Below, piece after piece: positions 17,874 to 24,985 of a stretch of 64,000 nucleotides of DNA. Under the pieces are notes generated by a model. It was not told where the DNA came from and ran no database searches. It was given only the letters and a program-made list of their open reading frames with translations. The stretch covers positions 3,558,001 through 3,622,000 of the forward strand of contig NZ_CP126170.1 in the NCBI RefSeq assembly GCF_033170385.1, read 5' to 3'. Source of the DNA: Xanthomonas rydalmerensis. GTDB taxonomy: Bacteria; Pseudomonadota; Gammaproteobacteria; Xanthomonadales; Xanthomonadaceae. How positions within the stretch are numbered: the stretch's first letter is position 1; each line of letters opens with the position of its first letter. The translations under genes and the position numbers were made by a program.

Positions 17874-19964
17874 ATGAGCGCATCGCAAGCCCCTGCCGTC
17901 CGCGGCATCATCCCCAAGCAGCCCATTCAGATCACCGGACAGCCACTGAGCGAACTGGCCGCCGACACCGCAGCGCTGAAGGCTCTGGTGCAGGCCGCGG
18001 TCAACGTGGAGCTCTTCACCATCCCGCTGTACATGTGCACGATGAAGTCGATCCAGGGCACGCACGCGATCAACGCCAGCGGCATTTCCTACTACAAGGG
18101 CCGCGTCTGGCCGGGCATGGCGACCGGCGTCGTGGTGCCTGCCGACGACACCTCGCCCGCGACTGCACCACAGCGCGCCTACAACCTGCTGTTCTCGGTC
18201 TTCATCGACGAGATGCTGCACCTGCAGATGGCGGCCAACATCTGCAACGCCGTTGGCGGGCAGCCCAATTTCAACAGCCCGCTGCTGCAGGACGCCAACT
18301 ACAACTGGATCTGCTACGGCCCCACGCAGACCGTCATTCCGCACGTGATCGATCTGCGCGACCTGAAAGATCCCTCGGTCGGCAGCAACCTGACCGTGCA
18401 GCTATCCGAACTGAGTGAAGACCAGGTCACGTTGTTCACCCTCATCGAGGAAGACCACGCGGCCGCACTCGCCAGGATCAAGTCCAACCCAGGTAATGCG
18501 TATTTCCCCCAGGTCCCGTTCGCGGACTGGACGGCACAAAGCAAGGAAACCGACCTGCCGCTGTTCGGGACGATCGGATGGATGTACTACAGCCTTTACC
18601 GGTACATGACCATCAAGTACGAGGACGGACAGCTGCTGTGGGAGAAACTGTTCGTCGGACCCGTCAGGCAGTGGGACCTGTTCAACAGCACGGCCAAGTC
18701 CGCGGAAAAGGAGTATCCGCTGATGCCGACGCAGATCACCGCCAAGGCCGCGGTGACCGCCGGCATGCAGGCGATCACCATGATGGCCGCCATCTGCGAC
18801 CAGGGCGAAGGCGGCATCGACGCATCGACCACCCGCGAGTTCCTGAACATGCTGCACGCGCGTGCGCTGGAGATTGGCATGTCCCTGGCCGAGATCAACA
18901 GCGTGGTTCCGACGTTCCAGCCGGACAAGGAGGCGATGGCCAACAACCACCCCTCCTATACCGACACCGGCGCATCGGCCACCTCCACGGATGCCGACGC
19001 ACGCGCGACCAATGGCGCCCTGGACCACCACCAGCGTTTCGAGAACCTGCTGGGACTGGTCGGACAGGTGCAGACCTGGAGCCAATGGCATGCGATTTCG
19101 AGCAACGTCTGGACGGGCGCGATGCTGACCACCTCCGATTTCGATCCCACCACCGCGCCAAGCAACATCCCCAAGCCCGACGACGTGGCCACCGCACTCA
19201 ACAATCTGAAAAAGGTCGATCCCACCGCGCTGGACAACGTCGCGCAAGGCGCGCTCGCCGGCATCACCACGGTGTTGAGCACGTCGTGGGGCGCCACCGA
19301 TGTCCAGTTCCCGTATCCGTCGATGGTCGGCTCCGGCGATCGCCTGGGCCTGTACTGGGCGATCTACGGCAGCGCGCCCACCTTGCAGAAGGTGACCAGC
19401 AGCACGCAGGCGACAAGCACACTGCTGCACGCCTGCCAGGGACTCGCCCTCGATGGATCCGGCGGCGACTGCGCGGCGCCGGCGATCTATCACAGCTGCA
19501 AGGGTTCCAACCACTGCGCCACCCAGGGCGGCTGCGGATTCGTGCAATCGGTGGACGGCGGCGGCAATTGCTCGCAGGCCATCGGCGGCGGTTGCGGTCA
19601 GCGCGTCGCGGCGGCGGCACAGGCGGCGGCCAAGGCCGCAGCGGGCGAACAGGTCGGCGGAACCTGCGGCGCGCCCACGCTGTACAGCGCGCCAGCCAAC
19701 AACAAGTGCGGCGGCTTCGGCGGTTGTGCCGTGCCGATCTCGGCATCGCAACTCTATCCGGCTGCCGGCACCATGCAGGTCTTCGACTTCACCGCCCCGG
19801 ACAACACCCCGACGCCCTTGACGACGCAGGCGTTCGCCGTCGGCGATGCGGTCTACGACATCGCGTGGGATGCATACAAGAAGGTGATGACCGAGCGCAA
19901 ACTGCCGGTGGGCGACCAGCCAAAGCCCACCGACCTGCGCGTCGCCCTGCCGCCCTCGACCTGA
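17874..19964 (+). CDS. Ferritin-like (VioB-type) protein with Cys-rich C-terminal tail, likely MNIO substrate
   Basis: First gene of a four-gene operon. Residues about 25-200 form a ferritin-like iron-binding fold resembling the N-terminal half of VioB/iminophenylpyruvate dimer synthases. Candidate metal ligands are E46 in NVELFTIPLY, E113 and H116 in FIDEMLHLQMA, and E192/H195 in IEEDHAA. A middle region to residue 520 is unrecognised. Residues 521-620 hold ten cysteines (521, 533, 542, 548, 554, 566, 574, 598, 612, 618), often in GGC context. The next gene is an MNIO oxidase, a family that modifies Cys-containing precursor peptides, so I infer that this tail may be the modified part. No signal peptide was seen. 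696 residues. The start is supported by GGAGAAGG. Function unproven. Confidence 0.75.
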   Translation: MSASQAPAVRGIIPKQPIQITGQPLSELAADTAALKALVQAAVNVELFTIPLYMCTMKSIQGTHAINASGISYYKGRVWPGMATGVVVPADDTSPATAPQRAYNLLFSVFIDEMLHLQMAANICNAVGGQPNFNSPLLQDANYNWICYGPTQTVIPHVIDLRDLKDPSVGSNLTVQLSELSEDQVTLFTLIEEDHAAALARIKSNPGNAYFPQVPFADWTAQSKETDLPLFGTIGWMYYSLYRYMTIKYEDGQLLWEKLFVGPVRQWDLFNSTAKSAEKEYPLMPTQITAKAAVTAGMQAITMMAAICDQGEGGIDASTTREFLNMLHARALEIGMSLAEINSVVPTFQPDKEAMANNHPSYTDTGASATSTDADARATNGALDHHQRFENLLGLVGQVQTWSQWHAISSNVWTGAMLTTSDFDPTTAPSNIPKPDDVATALNNLKKVDPTALDNVAQGALAGITTVLSTSWGATDVQFPYPSMVGSGDRLGLYWAIYGSAPTLQKVTSSTQATSTLLHACQGLALDGSGGDCAAPAIYHSCKGSNHCATQGGCGFVQSVDGGGNCSQAIGGGCGQRVAAAAQAAAKAAAGEQVGGTCGAPTLYSAPANNKCGGFGGCAVPISASQLYPAAGTMQVFDFTAPDNTPTPLTTQAFAVGDAVYDIAWDAYKKVMTERKLPVGDQPKPTDLRVALPPST
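19434..19733 (+). other. Cys-rich segment, two imperfect repeats inside the ferritin-like gene
   Basis: Codes for residues 521-620. Two units align: C533-xAPAIYHSC-x5-C-x5-C554 and C598-xAPTLYSAP-x5-C-x5-C618. Both run from a Cys-x-AP opening through Tyr to a GGC end of nearly the same span (21 and 20 residues). The second unit lacks the Cys equivalent to C542. Between them lie C566 and C574 and a run of Ala. Confidence 0.7.
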
Positions 19965-19976
19965 GGAGGCAAGGCG

Positions 19977-20945
19977 ATGGCGGACATGGCAGACCCGACG
20001 CGCGCGCGGCCGCAGCAGGCAGCGCCAAATGCCGCACCACCGCGTCTGGGCCTGCCGAACCTGGGCTTCGGCGTCGGCCTGCGCCCGCAGCATCTCCCGG
20101 CCATTCTGGCCGGGGGAGCGCGTGTGGACTGGTTCGAGATCATCTCCGAAAACTACATCGAGGACGCCGGCTACCAGCGCGCGATGTTGAACGCGCTCGC
20201 CAAGCAGACGCCCATCGTCATGCATGGGGTCTGTCTTTCGATCGGATCGGACGCACCGCTGGATCACGACTATCTCGGCAAGCTCAAGCGCCTGGCGCGC
20301 GACGTCGACGCGGCATGGATCTCGGACCATCTGTGCTGGACCGGACTCGGCTCGCACAATGCGCACGATCTGCTGCCGTTGCCGTTCAATGCGGAATCCT
20401 TCGCGCATGTGCGCGATCGCGTGCTGCAGGTCCAGGACATCCTGGGCAGGCCGCTGGTGCTGGAGAACCCCTCCAGCTACGTGCAGTTCCAGACCTCGAC
20501 CATGCCCGAATGGGAGTTCCTCGGCGGCCTGGCCGATGCCACCGACTGCGGCATTCTGCTCGACGTCAACAACGTCTACGTGAGCGCGCACAACCATCGC
20601 TTCGATCCCGAGCGCTACCTGCGCGCCCTGCCCGCCGATCACGTGGTGCAACTGCACCTGGCCGGCCCCACCCGCCACGGCGATTGCCTGATCGACACCC
20701 ACGACCAACCGGTGCCTGGCCGCGTCTGGGAACTGTATGCGCTCGCGCAGCAACTCACCGGCGGCGTGTCCACCCTGCTGGAATGGGACGCCAGGCTGCC
20801 GGACTACGACGGCCTGCTGGAAGAACTGGACAAGGCACGCGCCGTCATGGCCGGCACGATGCCGGCCATGGCCGATCCCGTCTGCGCCGAGCACGCCGTG
20901 TCCACGCCGTTGCACTACGCACCAAGGGAACCTGCCGATGCCTGA
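19977..20945 (+). CDS. MNIO-family iron oxidase (DUF692)
   Basis: Multinuclear non-heme iron-dependent oxidase family (MbnB, TglH and bufferin enzymes are characterised members), which oxidises cysteines of precursor peptides in the cytoplasm. Metal-ligand and family motifs are complete: H39 in GLRPQH, E54 and E58 in FEIISENY, H83 in MHGVCLSIG, D117/H118 in SDHLCW, E163/N164 in LENPSSY, D196 in DVNNVYVSAH, H227 in QLHLAG, H234 in TRHGD, D240 and H242 in IDTHD, and E269 in LEWD. 322 residues, a TIM barrel of normal size. AGGAGG overlaps the preceding stop and the gene sits 12 bp after it. The chemistry on this substrate is unknown. Confidence 0.92.
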   Translation: MADMADPTRARPQQAAPNAAPPRLGLPNLGFGVGLRPQHLPAILAGGARVDWFEIISENYIEDAGYQRAMLNALAKQTPIVMHGVCLSIGSDAPLDHDYLGKLKRLARDVDAAWISDHLCWTGLGSHNAHDLLPLPFNAESFAHVRDRVLQVQDILGRPLVLENPSSYVQFQTSTMPEWEFLGGLADATDCGILLDVNNVYVSAHNHRFDPERYLRALPADHVVQLHLAGPTRHGDCLIDTHDQPVPGRVWELYALAQQLTGGVSTLLEWDARLPDYDGLLEELDKARAVMAGTMPAMADPVCAEHAVSTPLHYAPREPADA

Positions 20946-21876
20946 CGCCGCCGTCATCGGAACGGCGCCGGCAGCGCTCGCCCACGTGCAGCGCTGGATG
21001 CTGAGCGCCACCACGCATCCTGGCGGACTCGCGGCTGGCCTCCGCTACGCCGGCGACCTGCACGGATTGGATGCCGCCAGGCTGCTGACGTTGCCGGAGG
21101 GGGTCGATCCGCAGGCGCGACTGGCGATCTACGCCAACGGCTATTGGCAACGCCTGATCGAGGCGCTGCGTGCCGAATTCCCGGCACTGTGCCGCCTGCT
21201 CGGCGACGACCTGTTCGGCTTCTTCGCCCGTGCCTACCTCAGCGCGCGCCCGCCGCGTGCGCCATCGCTGCATACGCTGGGTGCGGGATTTCCCGCCTTC
21301 CTGCGCGCTTCCCAGCGCCGCCAGGGCCAGGCGCGTGATCGCTTCCCCGTGCAACTGGCGTGGCTGGAGCGCACCCTGGCCGAGGCCAGCCGTGCCGAGG
21401 GCCTGGAAGCCGCAGCGCAGGCGCCAGCCGTCGACGCCTCTGCGCTCGCGCTCGGCTGGCCCTGCCGCATCGGCGTGCCAGCGACCACCCGCTTGGCCAT
21501 GCTGTCCTATCCATGCGCCGCGTTTCGCGATTGGCTGTCCGGCACCGCGACCTCGGTGCCGGAACCCGCGCAACCCAGCTTCCTGTGCATTGGCCGCCAT
21601 CGGTTCCGCACCACCATCGCAGCGCTGAGCGATTGGCAGTTCTTCGCGTTGCGCCATGCCGTGCGCGGACGACGTCCACTGCAGGCCTGCGCCCAGGCGG
21701 CCGCGCGGCGCACCGGCCGCGATACGGGCGAGGTGTTGGCCCTGCTCGCGCTGTGGCTGCCCGATGCGCAGGCATCGAGCCTGGTGACGCTGACACCGCT
21801 CAACACGCCCGCACCGCCGGCTTTGCACCTCCCCAGCGCTTTCATCCACCGCGACAAGGACACCGCACATGACTGA
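20938..21876 (+). CDS. DUF2063 partner protein (putative peptide-recognition subunit of the MNIO)
   Basis: Family commonly encoded next to DUF692 enzymes, with an N-terminal PF09836-like domain. Seen: ARLAIYANGYWQRLIEALRAEFPALCRLLGDDLFGFFARAYL and PPRAPSLHTLGAGFPAFL. In studied MNIO systems the partner binds the leader or substrate peptide and holds it for the oxidase. The C-terminal 150 residues are less typical. 312 residues. It begins 8 bp inside the MNIO gene, so the two proteins are made together. A DNA-binding role, suggested by the Pfam name, is possible but less likely here. Confidence 0.85.
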   Translation: MPDAAVIGTAPAALAHVQRWMLSATTHPGGLAAGLRYAGDLHGLDAARLLTLPEGVDPQARLAIYANGYWQRLIEALRAEFPALCRLLGDDLFGFFARAYLSARPPRAPSLHTLGAGFPAFLRASQRRQGQARDRFPVQLAWLERTLAEASRAEGLEAAAQAPAVDASALALGWPCRIGVPATTRLAMLSYPCAAFRDWLSGTATSVPEPAQPSFLCIGRHRFRTTIAALSDWQFFALRHAVRGRRPLQACAQAAARRTGRDTGEVLALLALWLPDAQASSLVTLTPLNTPAPPALHLPSAFIHRDKDTAHD

Positions 21877-23137
21877 CATGAACGAAAGTGCGCTCGACAC
21901 GCACTACCGGAACAGCTTCGGCTGGCTCGCCGGCTACTTGCCGGAAGATCGCAGCGGCCTGCGGCACTGGCATGCCGCGTTTCGCGAACGCGCCCTGCGA
22001 CACCGCGACGGCACGGCACCCGGTTATGCGCACGATGCCGTGCAACACCTGGCCGACCTGATCGCGACCGACCCGATCGTGCGGATGTACGCGACCGAGG
22101 CCATCGCCCAGATCGTCCAGCAACCGCCAAACATCACCTCCATCGACGACATGCTGGCGCAACTGGACCTGATCTGCACCACCGCGCCCGAGTACAACGC
22201 CAACCCGAACAAGCGCGTGCTGTTTCCCATGTCGGCGTTGTTCGTCGACATGATGGCGACCCCGGCCGGCAAGGCGCTGTTCCGTCTCGACGCCTTCAAC
22301 GAAGGCCTCCGCGCCATCCTCGAGACCTGGGCCGCCTATCTCGACAGCCCGGCGAGTTGCTCGGTACTGAATCCGGACCCGGTGACCGGTTGGCTCGGCA
22401 CGGCCGCCATCGCTGAATTCAAGCTCGCCGACTTCGTGATCGACTGGGACGCCGAGTACGGCGGCTTCGGCTCCTACAACGCGTTCTTCCATCGCGAGAT
22501 CCAGTCCAAGGTTCGCCCCATCGCCGGCGTCGGCAACCCCGGCATCGTCACCTCGCCGAACGATGGGACGGTCTACCGCATCGCCACCGGCGTGCAGCAG
22601 ACCGCGGTGTTCTGGATCAAGGAGAAGGCCTACTCCTTGCAGGACATGCTGGCCAACCCCGACCCGGCGACGCTGCAGCGCTTCGTCGGCGGCACCGTCG
22701 TGCAAATCTTCCTGAGCGGTGCCGACTACCACCGCTGGCACGCACCGGTCGACGGCGTAGTGGCGTATCGCAACGTGGACGGACTGCTGTTCAGCGAAAA
22801 CGAGGACAGCACGTTCGATAAAGATGCCGGCGTGACCTCGCAGGTGTACGGCGCAGCCGTCAACAACCGCGGCATCGTCGCCATCACCGCCGACGACGCG
22901 CGGATCGGCACGGTGTTCGTCATGCCGATCGGCATCACCGAGATTTCCTCGCTGACCCAGACCGTGGCCGACGGCCAGCACGTCAGCAAGGGCGAGGAGC
23001 TCGGCTATTTCAGCTACGGCGGATCGACGCTGTGCGTGGTGTTCGAGAAGAAGGTGTCGCTGAACTTCGGCGCCCTCAAGCAGGGCGCGACCCTCCAGGT
23101 CAACGCGCAACTGGCGACGGTGAACCTCCCGGTCTGA
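21869..23137 (+). CDS. Phosphatidylserine-decarboxylase-like pyruvoyl enzyme
   Basis: Self-cleaving pyruvoyl-dependent decarboxylase family. The C-terminal half carries FFHREI...RPIAG, HRWHAPVDG with the catalytic His, and the cleavage site G385-S386 in YGGSTLCVVFEK, where Ser would become the pyruvoyl group. The N-terminal 170 residues resemble the PSD-associated domain (PF12588) seen in decarboxylases such as fungal PsiD, which act on amino acids rather than on lipids. No membrane segment is evident, unlike the housekeeping Psd. The gene overlaps the DUF2063 stop by 8 bp, so it belongs to the operon. I infer a role in finishing the MNIO product or providing a small amine. The substrate is unknown. 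Confidence 0.8.
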   Translation: MTDMNESALDTHYRNSFGWLAGYLPEDRSGLRHWHAAFRERALRHRDGTAPGYAHDAVQHLADLIATDPIVRMYATEAIAQIVQQPPNITSIDDMLAQLDLICTTAPEYNANPNKRVLFPMSALFVDMMATPAGKALFRLDAFNEGLRAILETWAAYLDSPASCSVLNPDPVTGWLGTAAIAEFKLADFVIDWDAEYGGFGSYNAFFHREIQSKVRPIAGVGNPGIVTSPNDGTVYRIATGVQQTAVFWIKEKAYSLQDMLANPDPATLQRFVGGTVVQIFLSGADYHRWHAPVDGVVAYRNVDGLLFSENEDSTFDKDAGVTSQVYGAAVNNRGIVAITADDARIGTVFVMPIGITEISSLTQTVADGQHVSKGEELGYFSYGGSTLCVVFEKKVSLNFGALKQGATLQVNAQLATVNLPV

Positions 23138-23379
23138 GCTGTCGCCCGCGCTGCGAACGCGCCAGACGCCGCCGCGGACTTGCGGCTGCGTCCGGTCTCG
23201 CCTCCACGCGTCCGCCAGTCCATCGTGGCCACGATCACCAGCCATACCGGCGGCCAGTCGAGCGTCATGCGTCGCCACCTTTCTCTTGGTGGCGCACGGC
23301 CAAGAAGAGCGCCTACGACGACGAAGCGCACGCCGGCAAGCAGGTGCGGCCGCTGCCGGCGCTACGCAAGTGCTGCGCC
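23138..23379. terminator. Convergent gap with a weak hairpin
   Basis: Between the PSD-like gene and phoD, both ending here. A stem CGCCACC (23273-23279) pairs with GGTGGCG (23288-23294) around an eight-base loop that is T-rich. It could terminate either transcript, but there is no long U tract. Nothing else is recognised. Confidence 0.35.
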
Positions 23380-24975
23380 TCAGGCCTCCTGCAAGCCGGG
23401 CTTGCCGTGGGCGATGGCGTAGCGCCGCCAGCTCTGCAGCGTTCCGTTCGGCAGCATCACCTGATCCAGCGTCTTCATGTCGCCGATCCACGCGTCGCGG
23501 CGCACGTCGCACAGCAGATAGCCGCGTTTGTCGGTACTGGCCTTCAGGTGCGGACTGTGTCGCAGCATGTTTTCGGCCACCGCATCCTCGCCGAGGCCAT
23601 CGGAGCCGGAGGTGATCGAGGTGGCCAGCAGCTCACTGGAGACGATGCCGGAATCGGCGTCGTCCTGCACCAGGTCGCTGGCGAAATGGCGGTGCGCGTC
23701 GCCGCAGGTGGTGACCACGTTACCGAAGCCGACCCGCTGGATGTGGTCGAGCAGGCGCCGGCGGCTGGCCAGATAGCCCGACCATTGGTCGTCGGAATAC
23801 ACCACCTCGCCGTTCTTCTCGATCGCGTAGTTGCCCAGCGCGACCTGATGGGCAATGGTGTGCCAGCGCGGCGCCTTGTCGGCCAGGCCGTCGAACAGCC
23901 ACTGCTCCTGCGCCTCGCCCATGATGCTGCGCGCCGGCGACTGCACCTGGTCGCGCTGCGTCATGTCGACCTGCTTGCTGCGGTACTGGCGGGTATCGAG
24001 CAGATGCAGGTCCATCAAGGTGCCGTAGCGGGCGCGCCGGTACAACTGCATGTGGCCGTCGCGTGGAAACGCGGTGCGGCGCAACGGCATGTTCTCGTAA
24101 TACGCCTGGAACGCCTGCGCGCGCCGCAACAGGAACACCTCGCTGGGGGTGTCGTCCTGGTCTTCGGCGCCGGCCCAGTTGTTGTCCACTTCGTGGTCGT
24201 CGAAGGTCACGAACCACGGCGCGGCGGCATGCGCCGCCTGCAGGTCGGCATCGGACTTGTACTGCGCGTAGCGGCGTCGGTAGTCGTCCAACGTGTAGAT
24301 CTCCGGACCGACATGATTGCGCAGGTTGGTGAACGGACGGCCGTTCATCGTGCGCGGGCCTGGCCGCGCTGCGCCTTCGTAGATGTAGTCGCCGTAGTGG
24401 AAGACGAAATCCAGCGGCTCCTCGGCAATGCACCGCCATGCGGTGTAGTGGCCTTCCTCGTAGTGCTGGCAGCCGGCAACGGCGAAACGCACCCGCTCCA
24501 CCTTGGCGGTGGCCGCCGGCAGCGTGCAGGTGCGGCCGACCGGGCTGGCGTGATCGCCGATCCTGAAGCGATACCAGTACGGCCGGCCCGGCGACAGGCC
24601 GTCCAGTTCGACGTGCAGCGCATGGCCCAGTTCCGGATGCGCCAGCGACGATCCGCGTCGCACCAGCGTGGCGAATCCCTCGTCGGCCGCCACCTCCCAG
24701 TCGACCACCATCGGCCGCGTCGGCATCCCGCCGCCGTACACCAACGGCTCGGTCGCCAGCCGCGTCCACAGCACCACGCCCTCCGGCGAGGGGTCCCCGG
24801 AGGCCACGCCCAGGGTGAACGGCGTGGTCGCGAACCGCGGGGAGGCAAGCAGGTTGCGGGGGAGCAAGGTCTTGGCATCGGTCTGCGTGGCCAGCGCGGA
24901 GGCGGTCTGCATCCAGGCGCCGAACGCGGAAAGGCCGGACAGGGCGAGAAAACGCCTGCGATTGAAGGTACTCAT
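23380..24975 (-). CDS. phoD: Alkaline phosphatase D (PhoD), Tat-exported
   Basis: Secreted calcium/iron phosphodiesterase-phosphomonoesterase of the PhoD family, releasing phosphate from organic esters. It opens with a twin-arginine signal, NRRRFLALSGLSAFGAW. The N-terminal fibronectin-like domain has GVASGDPSPEGVVLWTRL. Metal-site motifs are YGDYIYEG, FDDHEVDNNWAG and CGDAHRH. 531 residues, normal. It follows the TonB receptor by 10 bp and is co-transcribed. The FecI/FecR control of the receptor should therefore extend to this phosphatase, linking receptor signalling to phosphorus scavenging. Confidence 0.9.
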   Translation of the reverse strand: MSTFNRRRFLALSGLSAFGAWMQTASALATQTDAKTLLPRNLLASPRFATTPFTLGVASGDPSPEGVVLWTRLATEPLVYGGGMPTRPMVVDWEVAADEGFATLVRRGSSLAHPELGHALHVELDGLSPGRPYWYRFRIGDHASPVGRTCTLPAATAKVERVRFAVAGCQHYEEGHYTAWRCIAEEPLDFVFHYGDYIYEGAARPGPRTMNGRPFTNLRNHVGPEIYTLDDYRRRYAQYKSDADLQAAHAAAPWFVTFDDHEVDNNWAGAEDQDDTPSEVFLLRRAQAFQAYYENMPLRRTAFPRDGHMQLYRRARYGTLMDLHLLDTRQYRSKQVDMTQRDQVQSPARSIMGEAQEQWLFDGLADKAPRWHTIAHQVALGNYAIEKNGEVVYSDDQWSGYLASRRRLLDHIQRVGFGNVVTTCGDAHRHFASDLVQDDADSGIVSSELLATSITSGSDGLGEDAVAENMLRHSPHLKASTDKRGYLLCDVRRDAWIGDMKTLDQVMLPNGTLQSWRRYAIAHGKPGLQEA

Positions 24976-24985
24976 GGCGATCGCC

